DNA of 64,000 nt from positions 434,001 through 498,000 of the forward strand of contig NW_025946533.1 of NCBI RefSeq assembly GCF_000764305.2, written 5' to 3'. The stretch comes from Hyalella azteca. Taxonomy: Eukaryota; Arthropoda; Malacostraca; Amphipoda; Hyalellidae. The notes beneath the pieces are model-generated. The model saw only the letters and a program-made list of their open reading frames with translations. It did no database searches and was not told where the DNA came from. The translations under genes and the position numbers were made by a program. Shown here piece by piece: positions 1 through 13,100 of this stretch (positions are counted from its first letter, which is position 1; each line of letters starts with the position of its first letter).

Positions 1-661
1 TCCATTCAGTACCGATTTAACTCTGTGTACGGTCATAATTTATTCATGTCATTTAGTCAAGATGAAAATATAAGAGTGTATGAAGCGTGCTATTCAATAG
101 TTGAGGGCGCAGTTGCAACAAATATCCTCTCGCAATGCATTAGTCACACATTCCAGTAACGTCACAATATTATACGCAATGCGTGCTACAGAAAAACGCT
201 AGTTATGCAAAAAAGATCTTTGAATTTTCACGAGATTTTCATAACGTGGCGCACTTTGTTAGCTCAAACAAGTCTCGATGAACAAACAGTAATGACAGAT
301 TAAATAGTGAATTCATATATTATTTTAGTGCAATTTTAAACCATATGGCTGTAATAAGAGAAGATAAGAATCAAATAATAAATACCAACTTTAAATAATT
401 AAAGTGCAACGAAGTGTCATGAATTGATGCACGCATATAACAATCGTAAGAATATGAGCCGGTTATTTCCTAAGTGCGCTGCCAAGTTGTTCTTGTGCTT
501 GTTTTTTCCCAGAAAATAATTTCCGTCACCAGAGCTGCGCAGAATTGCCGAAAGACCAGCAGAGTTCAACGAAGGTGGCCTGCTTCGCGACTTCGAAGTT
601 CAACGAAGGTTGCCAACGAAGTCGCGCAAGTTAAATATGTGTTTCCTGAGCCCTGAAGACA
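1..661. other. Intergenic DNA, no gene seen
   Basis: AT-rich sequence with no open frame that looks coding. The only structure I see is an imperfect direct repeat of about 34 bp with the core gttcaacgaaggt at 564-576 and again at 598-610, just before the 32-bp array. Confidence 0.5.
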
Positions 662-870
662 TGTGGCAAGTCATTGCAGTATTGCAATATACGTGTGGCA
701 AGTCATTGCAGTATTGCAATATACGTGTGGCAAGTCATTGCAGTATTGCAATATACGTGTGGCAAGTCATTGCAGTATTGCAATATATGTGTGGTAAGTC
801 ACTGCAGTATTGCAATATACGTGTGGTAAGTCACTGCAGTATTGCAATATACGTGTGACAAGTCATTGCA
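662..870. repeat. 32-bp tandem repeat, about 6.5 copies
   Basis: The unit tgtggcaagtcattgcagta plus ttgcaatatacg starts at 662 and recurs every 32 bp. The first three copies are nearly identical; later copies carry c-to-t changes (tgtggtaagtcactgcag), and the last is truncated near 870. Each unit contains a small hairpin (attgca, loop gtat, tgcaat). The open frame across it is a by-product of the periodicity. Confidence 0.93.
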
Positions 871-3800
871 CTATCGTACTAGCAAGTGTAATATCATGCA
901 GCAATGATTAATATTTCAAAATGAGCCCGAGAAATATTAATAATATTAATTAGTCCAGAGTCTGAGATGCCTCAAGTCGGACAGTATCTATAGAAGCTAT
1001 TAGTTATCCGTAGAGTGTTATTTTCAAATGCTGCTTGGAAACAGTGTTGATGATATTCTTGATTTGGCTGGTTGAAACAGCTTTCAACATTTGAGCAATT
1101 CCAAGTAGGATCATTCTTTTTCATCTTCTCCTGAATAAGCGAGTGTAAAAGTGCATATTCTCATGAAACAGCGGAATCATTATTGGAGAGGTTGAAATTT
1201 ATTAACGATTTCATATACCATTCCATAAATTTCATATACCAGAGAGTAAATGGGAATGAGTCCATAGAACCTAATTTTAAGGTATGGTGCGAACGATTAT
1301 CTACTTTCCGTACTTGATACTCTCGATAATAATTATTTTTATCGTTATTACCCATGTTCTGATTTTTAGACTTCAATTTAAGATATCAAGAATCGTCTTT
1401 GACAGTTATTTTCGGGATTCTGTAGAATTACATGCCACGATATAAGCTGAAACATCGGTAATAGAATCAAATGATGTGCATGCAAGACTTCTATATTTCT
1501 TGTATAATAAACCCTTGGAAAATGGGAAATTATTTAAGACAATCGAAAAATATTTTTGGTCGATGTTCCTGCAGAATTTTTCGTTGTTTTTGCATATTTT
1601 TCAATGACAGTTACTCAAGTTACTTTGATATGAGATGCTGCATCCAGAATAACAGCAGCCTGATGGCGTATCTTAATGTCATAGCTACACAAAGTAGCTC
1701 TGGTGTTTGCTAGTTACAGTACAAATGTGTGTAACTGAAAATTAATTTCTTCATTTTTAATAAAAATATACTTCTAAAAAGCAAGTTTGAGTTATCAAAT
1801 CCTAAAAAATCAATATAATAACTTGATCAGTCATGCAATATGAGGCGGAATATTTCCAGTGGCTGGGTCTGTGGAAGACAAGTTCTTATGAGAAGGAGTC
1901 AGGGTGAGAGCCTTGGTTTAGTCGTGTCTTTAGGTCACTTGTGCGATGTGCGATACAAAGATCGAGTCAAAGGCCGCCTGGACCGCCAAAGAAAAACTTT
2001 GATGTCAATCGTAAGGTTTCTTTTGGAGAGCGAATCTCCTAAAGAAAACGCTCCGAATGATGTCGAGCTGTGATGAACTCGCCTTCCTTGCAAATAAGTT
2101 TTCTTTCACCCAAGACTCAGCTAAACTCATCAAAGGAATTCTGAACTAATTATAAAACACGTTGGCAAAAAACGTCTAATCAGGAGGTGGAACAATAGTT
2201 CACTTAAGACAAAAAGCCTTTTTTTAGTTCAGGGAAAAATTCTATCAAATGCGTTTGGAAAAGTTATTAAGTGGCTCCCAATCTACTGAATGTTAGTTGA
2301 TTTGTCATATCATATTGAAGAGTAAAGTTGATTTTATTTTAAGACGCATTTACTATTTATGCATACCTATACATTTAAGTTCAGATAATTGCTGCCAATG
2401 CAACGGATCATACTTTTGAATGTTAATAAACAATCGTTCTTTATGGGGCTTTTCCCATATTGAAAATTCATTTTCTGTGAATAATTAAGTAATGATATGA
2501 AAACAATTTTGATATCAGTTAAAAAAGTACTTGGTATTAACATAAGTACTGAAGGGTTTTATAATTGCTTTGTCGAATTATAGCAATTTTTTCACTTCGG
2601 TTTCTATGAATCTGATCAAAAATATTGTAAAACACCTGACTTAACTACCGAATAAATCCTGAAACTAAGAAGCAAAAATATTCTAAACTCTTCCTACGTC
2701 CTCGCTGTTACCCTAAACTAATCTCGCAAGCATTGCTTTAATGCAACATTCAGTAAATAGTGCGGCAATCATTAGCAGTGGAAAATGATATAGTTGTCAG
2801 TATAACTTGTACCGTACGAGACCTAGGACCAAAGATTGGAGGGACACAGCATAGTGCAACACGGCTAAAGTAACTCGAACAAGGACCACAGAGATGATGC
2901 ATGGAATTGTTACGAGATTCATGCTAATAATTTTCCCAAATGCTTGCGTTTGTTATGCCACTTCGGGCATATATATAGCCCTATAGTACGATACGCTATT
3001 CAAGAACTGCGCTTGTTAGAATCAGCAATGCCCTGCACACTCTACATGACCCATGTGAAGGCACTACTATACTCGCGAAGTGTCGTGCAGAATGTTTCTT
3101 AGCTTTTTAGTCCCCGTCACAGCTATTAATAACTCAGTTCAAAGGAAGTCAGTGCGTTGCGCTGCCCTGGAGAACTGAATTTTATGCAGACCGAGTAAAG
3201 CTCCAGACTCTCTATTTAGGCTTTAACTTCTACGTTCGTTCCGAGTATAGCACAACTGCGCGCTGACCTGTGCGACGATGGCTCAGAAATCTCCTCATTT
3301 GACCGTAAATTCTAAGGTTATACGACCTACGCCGCCATCATGCTTTGCTCCAACAAAGACTATATCAGATGATATTCTAGCCTGAGAGCCTCCTTTAAAC
3401 TAAGTGGTGACGCCACTTATCATTTGGCTGAAGGCAATTTGCGCCTGTCATGATAACGGACCAGAGGCCAGCGATGAAGTGCAAGAACGACGCGCATTAC
3501 GTCATCTCTCGGACACATGCGACGCTGCATCATACAAAAAAAACTGCTTAAAAACTCACAAATATTTATCCTAGCGAAATTTGGCACATGTATCTTAGAG
3601 ATACCGTGGAGGATCGTGGGAGTCATCCATAACTCTATTCTCTAACTAATGTTTGCTGAATAAAGTCCATGTGAACTCCAAATCCCTCTCTTGTGAAGTG
3701 GTGCTAACTGCGCGAAGCCCAGCTTAGCCACTTAACCGTGACGTGCTTAAAACACTGTAACTTTTTGCACAGACGTAAATAAATTGATCAAGTGTGCTCA

Positions 3801-6800
3801 TGGAATTGCATCAACAGGCATAACTAGTGAGAAAAGATTTTTTTTCAAGCGGGCTCGTGGAAAACTTCCATTGGGCACCAGAAAAAATGTTTATATATAC
3901 AATTATTTCATGAACAGACGGCAGGTAATGTTAATGAAGCGCAAATATCGCTCTGAATTTCGATATAAATAATAATAATTTTCAATTATTTTTTACCGTA
4001 TTCGAAAAAAACGCAAGGCTGTAAAACTTTCCCGTTCTATTAAAAGAAACAGAAAACAAATATGACCTTCAAATGACTTTTTATCTTATAGACTTATAAG
4101 AACTATGGAATATTATATAATCAATTATATAATATAATGAATTGAATAATATATAATCAAAAATATATAATCAATTGAATAGATAATTCAATTGATTATT
4201 CTTACAGCGACTCTGATCAATCAAAATATCACTTAACAATCAACTGATAACGTAGTACGTACTATGAACATTATAGAGATAGACAAGAAGCAATTTAATT
4301 GCAATGCATTTCACCTTCGCGTTACTTCAACCGAAAATACTGTCTATGAAAGCTAAGCATTCCCTAAAGCTACGCTGCGTCTGACAATTCCTCACAAGTG
4401 TCATCTTAAGAAAGTTCAGCAATGGAAAACCTAACTTTACTTCAGAGTCAATAGTGGGCTCAAAAGTTTTGTTTTGGTAAGAAAGTTTGTCCAGTAACGC
4501 AGCGCGACTTGAGTGTTCAGCAGCCGCTGTTATTCTCGCCATATTTGAGAGCACAGACCAGTTGAATGGATAGATGCTTTGATGCTGAATTTCTGCCTTT
4601 GAGAGTAACATGTTTTGCATTATGCAATTTTTTATGCTTCAACTAATACGGGTGGGCAGCCTAATCTTGTGCTATTTGAAGTATATTTATCGGCATTTTT
4701 CTTGAGCGGATTGCGAAGAAAGTATTACATAATAATTGAAACTGTCTAAATATTCATCTTTTCATGTGGCTTTTAGCTGCCTGCTTCGGGGCCATCAAAA
4801 GCCACGTGTACATTACTAGTATCAACTTGCAATTAACCCAACTGTCAAAATACATAGAATTATTGTGGCATTTTTTCTTTCTCTGAAGATTTTTGAGTGT
4901 AAAGCTTTATTAAAATGTGATTTAAATCAATTTCAAATTTCTGTAAAATACTAAATTTTCTTCCTCTGAAGATTTTTTGGGTATAAGACTTTATTAAAAT
5001 ATAATTCAAAGACTTATTGAATAAATATAATTCGAAACCATGTCATATATTTGTACACTACTAAAAAATTTGTGAGAATTTAAAATGATATGAACATGGT
5101 ACACATTGAATATAAAAGATTAATTGGATTTTTCCTTTCTTCGTTATATTATTTATAACGGGCTCAAGGCGGCAGGCCAGGCTTATCACTGCGATGCGAA
5201 GAAACGACTGCTCAATTCGGCACAGTCATCCTTCTTAAAATATGTCTCTAATATATTCTTGTATTTTAATTATAATATATATATCTCTAATTTAACTGAC
5301 TCTTCTGTTAAGAATAAATATGACCTGTCTAATGGTGGATTTCCTATCGAGTGCTCCTATACAGACGCAAATACGGTTTTTTTTGCCGTTGAAAAATCTT
5401 GCAAAATTCGATGGAAAATGGGCGAGGCACGAAATTGTAAAGCAGACTTTAAGGCAAAGAGGTGCAGTCCATGCCACGGTAAAATCCTATTTTACTTTTA
5501 ATAAATATTAGCAATTAAATTTTATTCGATTCATTGTCTTGAAGAAAAATAAATTAATTGTATTAAAAGGTGTGTGTAATCAACAAAGTTCAGCACGAGG
5601 AACAGAATAATGTAACACTTGCTAAAACAATTTTATTTCAGATTAAAATTTTTCACGACTTTGAAGTTGTGCTTGAAAATTGATTCAGATTTAAAAACGG
5701 AAAATAGTAACATCGTTTGTTTCCTTTCTTCTATATTTCTCTTCTTTAATTTCTCAATTATTAGCATGCAAATTAGATTGGTATTGTTCTGACTCGTAAA
5801 TCATAACAATTTTGAAAACCGTTAGCATAAATCCAGTCATTTTAAATCCCGATAATAATAATAAAACTAATATATTCCAATAAACAAAGACTCAAACCCA
5901 ACTAAATAAAGACCCAAACTCGTACTTTCAAACCCAAATCGTACGTTCAAAACATATAACACATCCTTGCTTCGTTGCGGTCGCCAGATACATGTCGTGC
6001 AGGTGTTGAGTGCGGGCATTCGGTTGCAGCTCGCCTCATTTTTCTTATTTATGGATAACTAAGCTGGTTAGCAGAGCTGAAAACCAGGCCTAGATTCTAT
6101 AACCCGATTAGTGAGCTCAGGTGGCATTAAAGGCTCGCCACATGAATTACTCTTCTTGTGTAATGCCCTGGAAATTCAATGCTGGGTTTCTTCAAAACAA
6201 CTCTGCAGTCTCAAAGGTAGCGCAGTTTAATTTAATGCAACAGACTTATTGGAATATTTTTTGCAGGCAAGAAAATCTCATGCGAACTCATTGGAAGTTA
6301 ATCGAAAGCGAACTTCCATCATCTTCTGCTTACTTATGCTCTCTATCTGACACATAGATTTTATTATCATCTCGTTATTTATGCTCTCTTCCTAACACAT
6401 AATAATTTATTATCTTACAGTTATTCCATCCATTTCTCCTTAAAATGGCGAATACATTTTCATTTATGAGTTCGCTAACGAGTATGACCTTTTTACGACA
6501 GTAACGATAAGCGCAGTATTGAAATGAATTTCTCGATAAAAAAACGAAACTTTATTAACTGCAATTCACTAAAACTGTAATAAAACGGAAAATGACGAAA
6601 AAAAATTGAAAAATTATGGATTGTCGTGAAAATATAGGACAAAGCATGGGAGAATTAACAATTGCTTAATTATTGATCTGCATCCAATAAGCTTCGTTCA
6701 ATGAGCAACTCTATAGCGATGGCTTCGGCCAATCAGAGCTATTGTATTATTGATATAACTTGATGTCCTTTGAAAAACTTATTTTGAGTTTAATTCGACC

Positions 6801-9682
6801 TGCATGACTTATTTAGAGCATCCTTTAGACTTAAGAAGATCCATATCAATTAGCACTCTCAAATTTGACGAAAAATCGTTTTAGTATTGAACGAGAAAAG
6901 CCCTTGAGCAATAATTAAAAATGCACCTAGCGAATATATGTCTTATCTGTTTTTGAACGCGTTGCTAATTGAGGATAATACCTGTGTAATCCAAACATGA
7001 TAACTACGTAGGAGATTTATTGCGGCATCAAATGCCACCAATCTGCACTAATGAAATACAATGCCTTACTTTTAGGCAAACTAGACAGCCCAGCGATTGC
7101 GTATTGTCAATTTGCACGGATTCGTCTCTATTTGGGGCACCCGATTCCATCGCCCAAAAGTTTTTCTTTCCAGGCAAATCGATGAAGTTCTGCGCAGGCC
7201 CTGATACTCTGCCATTTATAGTCCGAAAAAGATTTTTCCGAAACTACCTGAAAGGCAACACAGTCGCCGCCAGTAGCGGAAATTGCGTCGCGCGCGCCGT
7301 AGTATCAATGAAAACGTAAATTATTTCAGTACAATTTTGCTCACTTTAAGTGTTTTAAAAAATTCAATTTCACCTGAAATTATTCTATACTTAAATCATA
7401 TTTTAAACTAAGCAATGGCAATAAACCTTGCTAAAAAAAACAATTATTAGCAGGCAATAAACAACAATTAGCAGGCAATAAACCCTGCTAATTGAAACTC
7501 TTATTATAAGAAGCCGAACGAATAACTGCGGCTAGGCAAACAATGAATTTTGAAGCGAAAATTTCTATTAAGTGAGATTCTTTGAAACTGAAAACTTATG
7601 CAGAAAACCACCCAATCAGTAAATCTTTTAGAAATATGAAGGTTTTCACACATAACAGAAGGAATAGTGTTTATTAATGTAATTCTCATATTAATAACAA
7701 GGAATTCAATTCTTCTTCGCACATAACTCTCGTCTTTAAAAGCGACCTCTCATGCCACCAGATGGCCTCGAATTCCGCCATTCCCTGCGCTATATTTTTC
7801 CGGTGGCTGGGAAAAATTTGGCCGTCACTATTCAGGAGCTGCATGAGACAAGGCTCTTCAGGCCGGCATTCGACAGTTTGTTTTATTGAGCAAATTTGTG
7901 TTCGGCTTCACAATCTTTTGCAGCGAAAACCCTGCCCGGGTCCGATAGCGTTCTCCATAAGACACCTCAGCCTTCCAGATTTATGGACTCGGGCATGACA
8001 ATTCAGGAAGGATTTCTGTGGGACGTGCGATGGTTTTCCTTTCAAAACACCCATCGCTCTGCAGGTCGGCGCTCTGCCGCGTGATCAACGAGGGAAAAAT
8101 CTCTTGGGCCTGTCGATTTCAAACTACAGAGATATATAGATATGTTTTAGTCAACAGAGTGATTTTTTATGTTTTCAACTAGATTTTTCTCCAAAAATGT
8201 ATCGTATATGTTTATTCTTTGTTAAGTAGAATTAAAAAATAAATTCAACTGATCTCTAAGGATTTATTTTATTAATTCTTTCTTATCTTCGCTTTTTCAC
8301 AATTTTTTTATAACATTGCGAATTTTTTACGCTTATTTCTTTAGGATTTAATTATCCTGTCATTGAAACCTTTATTATTGAAATGAAGGTCGAGAATGAA
8401 ATATCATCGTCTTAAGTATGCATTATCTTGTGTCCGTATCAATATCCCACTACACCACGGCGACAATATAATGATTATTAATAGAGTAAAACAAAGTATA
8501 TCTTTCAATTGTATTTCCTTTTACCATGCTGTAAAAAATTACTTTCGGCAATATTTTGCAGCAAATTATTTTTTATGCAAAAGCTTGACCACTAAGCGAT
8601 GATTAATAGATTGATTAATAGTCTTCCATGTAAATTTAGTTTTCTGGTAAGCAATATACAGAAAATTACATTTAGTTGACAGACTCCTTTAAAAATTTCA
8701 TTCAGGTGACAGACTCTCCCAACTTCCCAAGAGCTTCAGATCGATATATTCTTCCTTAGATAAAGAGTGCAAGGACGGCTGCCTAGTCTATTCTATAATT
8801 GCAAAGAAATAATCGTTATTTAATTAACCAGTCGAGCAGATGTGCAAGAAATAAATGCAAGAATCTCCTACCTCAGTCCTCAGGATAGGTAGTCAGGCTC
8901 ATGAGCGCTAATTGGTTAATTAAGGGAGAATTGACTTTTTTATCAGATAATTTGTGTCTGAAAGCCCAAAGGAAAATTTGGAAATAAAATAAAGGCTTCA
9001 GGAAAATAATTGAAACGATACAACTTAACCCTCTACCACCTGACATGAGCAACCGGAGCAATATTGTCACAAGCCTACTTCCCAAAAGGGATACGTTGCA
9101 TGTGAGCGCAAAATGACTTGCGCAGATGGTTGCCGCCACGCACGAAAACTTAAAAATGTTCTCTGTTGCGTACAAACATCCTCAAGTTGCTACACTCAAT
9201 GGTTTACGTTTAATTTAAGTGGAAATTTATGTTTCCGGAGAGTGATAACTGCGCTAGAGGGTTTACAGAGGACATACGTAGATGAGCCATACCGTTAATG
9301 TAATACTGGCTCCATTATCCGTAGACTTTTCAGAATTTTTCTAATTTTTCTCAGTTCATTAACAAGTATATAGGGATTTGCAACTTGCCACGTGACAGTA
9401 GTTACTAGCAATCACAAACGCTCAAAATCTATATAAATTGTAGTTTGGGACTTTATAACGATGGTTTACTCCGTTAAGAAAAGTTGTTCGAATGTCATTT
9501 ACGATTACTCGAAGGAATACACGTACATAAGCTTTCATGAACGACAATTCATATCCATTTAAAATATCAAAATAATTCTTATTTACACAAATAAAAATAA
9601 TACATGTGACGTTCAATAAAAATTCAGAAGAAAAGAATCCGTAAGTATGTTCACTTGCATATAAATATTTAATATTTGACTG
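871..9682. other. Intergenic AT-rich DNA, no supported gene
   Basis: I find no exon with family resemblance on either strand. Open frames of 60-125 codons occur (for example 5124-5501 plus and 7020-7319 plus) but are unrecognised, low in complexity or chance-length. Local structures are a 14-bp perfect hairpin at 4167-4199 and a short motif, agcaggcaataaac, repeated near 7448 and 7470 with a partial inverted copy at about 7487. Confidence 0.5.
4167..4199. repeat. 14-bp perfect hairpin in AT-rich DNA
   Basis: ataatcaattgaat (4167-4180), loop agata, then attcaattgattat (4186-4199). Several related tataatcaat words lie just upstream (4110-4165), so this is a small AT palindrome cluster. It may be part of a degenerate MITE, but no ends or target duplication are visible. 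Confidence 0.7.
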
Positions 9683-9765
9683 TAGCGCAGTGTGTAGCGT
9701 CATTCAATGCGCAGTGATCGCGGCACTAAGATGAAAGGAGCTAGGCGGGGGTTCGAACCTTGGGA
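9683..9765 (+). repeat. tRNA-derived SINE-like head (copy 1)
   Basis: An A-box-like tagcgcagtgtg at 9683-9694 and a B-box ggttcgaacct at 9750-9760 mimic an internal RNA polymerase III promoter. The spacing is wider than in a normal tRNA and no cloverleaf closes, so I read it as a SINE head, not a tRNA gene. It lies about 200 bp upstream of a second head, which suggests a composite or nested insertion. Confidence 0.5.
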
Positions 9766-9890
9766 AGATCTTTTCTCGATGTCAATGGTGGGCGGCTCTT
9801 GATAGCCGTTAATTGGTGGTGCATTCAGCATGCAACCATAAACAAACTCTGGATACTTGTTACCTGCGGCGTGGATCTTAATGTCATAAG

Positions 9891-10125
9891 GCAGGCTGGC
9901 CCAGTGGTTACAGTTCAGAGTACCAAGATTGGAGCAGAGAGGCGCGGGTTCGATCCCAGCTCTGTGCGCCAGTTTCTGGTCAGAATCGGCAATGAGGCCG
10001 GGCGTTTAAGCAAAGCAAAAATTGAAGCGGTGAGTTGCCGGCTCCAGGCCGCAACAAGCTGTGGAAGATCTGCGATGTTAAGAATCAGCGACAGGCCTTC
10101 GGCCTAAAAAACGCTGAAATCGCAT
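9891..10125 (+). repeat. tRNA-derived SINE-like element (copy 2, with 3' tail)
   Basis: A-box tggcccagtgg (9897-9907) and B-box ggttcgatccc (9947-9957) form a tRNA-like head. The body ends in a segment (about 10027-10125) closely similar to 26675-26775: both share ctgcgatgttaa, cgacaggcc and aacgctgaaa followed by an AT-rich tail. Seeing the same tail twice supports a dispersed family. A frame of 115 codons across it (9760-10107) is not considered coding. Confidence 0.72.
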
Positions 10126-13100
10126 TATATATCTATATTTTATATTAAGTATCTTCAGGTTGATTCATAAGGAAATTGGTACTAATAAATGACTAGGCCG
10201 CACAACTCGGTAAGGCTGCACTTTGTAGGCACAGCAGACTGCGATTAAAATATTCACTGAAAATCTATTTTTAAATATATTAGATATAAATGTACAATTT
10301 CAGAAATGTAAAATTTCATAAAGATACAATTTCATTTCATCCGGAAAAAAATCTATCAAATCCTATTGTTAGTTTAAATTCACATTTTTTAGTCGTTCCT
10401 ATTTCACATTTTTTTCCAAAATCATAATTCCTATTCACTTAATGATGAATGTATGAACGCATTATAAACTGATCATGCCTCAATGTTTTGTGCTGTTCGT
10501 ATTGCTCCACTACTGACTATCAAAATAAGTAATGTGAGTAACAATGGAAACTGTCGGCATTATATTTCTTGAAATATAATTTGTGATATCGTTATGATAA
10601 ATTATAATTAATCTCTTTGGTTGTTTAACGTAAATTCCAAACAGTAAAATAAAAGAATTGTTTATTCGATCTATTAAGTTAGATCGATTTGAAATTTGGT
10701 GTCGTTTTGTCACTGGATTTTTCTTCTCACGTCTAAACGATGCTCCGTACGATTGATCATTATTTCTTCTTTAGAGCTCAGGAGCTTTTGATTGCAATCT
10801 TTGATTGATATGTTATCTTCAACCCTCAAAACTTCTTGCAAAAGGCAATGGTTGAACTTTTTAGGACATGGTGACATATTCGGGTATTATTATTCAAAAT
10901 CCTCCATGAAGGAAATTTTTCAGCCTCTTACCTGCTTTTTTTTTGCACCTAAATCCTCAATGCTTCTCAGATAACAAAATAAATCAGAATTTATGGCAAG
11001 CTGATCCAGTTAAATAAGTATGTACTTTCGGTGACTGCTCAAGACCAACTTTTGTCCGTTAGGCGCACTCCACTGGATCACAATTTACCCATAAATTAAA
11101 AATGTAAATGATTTCGAGCAGTAGTTCGAGTAATATTTTTATACAATTTATTAAATTTCTTAATGAGTTCAAGTAAGACCTTCTCCGCACTCACTTCTAT
11201 GCTTGCTTGGTGATCCATTTTAATTTCGTCCCAAGATACCTTGAACATAATAAGCGATGCTACGAATATTCTCGAATCCCTAAAGCTGGTAAAATTTTAA
11301 CATTAAATAACGTCTTCACCCACATAATTTATATCAGGACCCCACAAGTGTCGCAGATCGAAGCCAACCAGTAAAAACGGCGAGATGGAGAATACCAGAA
11401 GCCAGTCAATAAAGTTTCTTGAATGCGCAGTCGATCATCGATAGACGTCGACAGATCGTAGAAATACTTTTTCATCTATTATTATTCGGAGACGATGAGC
11501 TCTATTAAAACCTGAACTCACTGCGCTTCTTGGCACCTTGAAATAACTTCGACGATGATCTTTTCTTGGATGTTTGATATACGCCTCGCATTTGATGATG
11601 CCAATAGAGCGTATATGTGCCGAGTGATGGTTTAGAGTGGCACGCTTATCGTGCTCCGTACAACGTAAGCGTGGTGTCAAATACTTTGGATGTTTTAGAT
11701 GCAGTTGTGGCTTGGTCGTCAGTGCGCTTTAGCAGGTATATAATATCTTGTAAATTAAAGCAGGTCGCTAATGGTTCGTGTTAAGTTAAATAAAGCAGCG
11801 CGACTTGAGGCTTCAGTTTTCTCGCGTCGAGTCACCTGGCGTGGGAAAATTGACATAGGGTACACGACAGAATTAGAGCAGAGCTTTTAAAATGGTCTTC
11901 ATTAATTTATTTTACCTGCAATCAGGCTATGGTCATAATGTATGTCTTTTAATATTCAGAACTACAGAACTATTTATGGCATCCAGGATTAACTCACGCA
12001 TGCAATAACACTTATATTATACCGTATATATAAGGAGCCTTGAATTAAATGAAAATAGATAATTTTTTATTCAATGAGTGTTTAACTTCAACTTTTTGGT
12101 CTAGGATCAAAATTTTAAACTTTAATGCTGACAAGAATATTTGAGAACTTATTTGTACAATAACAGTAATACTATAATATTTCAGAAAATAATTATATTA
12201 AAAAAGCTTATAAATCATTAGCTAAGTTTCAAGTTTACCCAAAACTGGCAGTGTCATCGAGATTCATCAGAAAAAACGCATTTAATAAATAAGAAAGTTC
12301 ATATATACAGCAGGATATATCAGCAGGAATGTAGTTCAAGAAGGAACGATCGAGCTCGCTTCATGCGCTGTGATAGATCATGATGAAATATTTACCTGGA
12401 TAAAAAACTCTGCATATTCTAAGCCGCTTGTAGAGTAGAAAATGTTTAGTAATAAAATATGGGTGCAAATAAAAAAATGAGATTCACTGAGACAAGTTTG
12501 TAATTCATGTTGTTTTTATAATTCATGTAAAGTTTTGGGCATCCAGTTGGGAGCAACGTTAATTTTAATTCCCCGATGAAATAGAATTCTTAAATTCACG
12601 ATCGCAAGCTTAAGTTAAGATTAAGTTTAACGGCGCAGCAAGCGATGGCGTAGTTTATGTCTTTCACGATTCGTTAACCACAGTAAAGCAGTCGAAGCGT
12701 CAACTTCACTTACAGCTGCTAATATGTACGGCGTGGATAACTCTATAACTCTACTTTCAATTATCCGTTAGCCTTAAATCATTAATTATCTACATGTTAC
12801 CGGTTGTTTGCAGCATAAATTTCTGTAAGGAGTCTGCTTACTTTAAGAATCGTACGTTCATCATGCATTCAATTTCGTTGCCGTCGAAAAGTGTCATATG
12901 CAAGCATGTAGCAGCTATCTCAATGCAATATCTAGTATTGATATTTGTAAACTTTAAACTTTTACGTTCCTCTATGCCTTCCGATGTTATGCTAGGATAA
13001 TTCTGTTAAAACACAGTGGATTCATATCATTAATGTTGACAATCAGTTTATTGGTTCCATATTCACAGATGGATTCGTCACTCAAATCCATTTTCGGCTC

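Noticed and set aside
662..870. CRISPR-like array
   Set aside because: Units are directly contiguous with no unique spacers, in eukaryotic DNA; it is a minisatellite. The same applies to the arrays at 18957, 22251 and 51789.
5124..5501. 125-codon plus-strand open frame
   Set aside because: AT-rich, no domain resemblance, overlapping equally long frames on both strands, no splice or polyadenylation context; treated as chance.
7755..7766. CTCF-like motif ccaccagatggc
   Set aside because: The core fits but the following positions do not, and such a degenerate 12-mer is expected by chance in a window this long.
9891..9966. Possible functional tRNA gene (A and B boxes present)
   Set aside because: No acceptor stem or anticodon arm can be closed, and the sequence continues into a tail shared with another repeat copy; fits a SINE head better.
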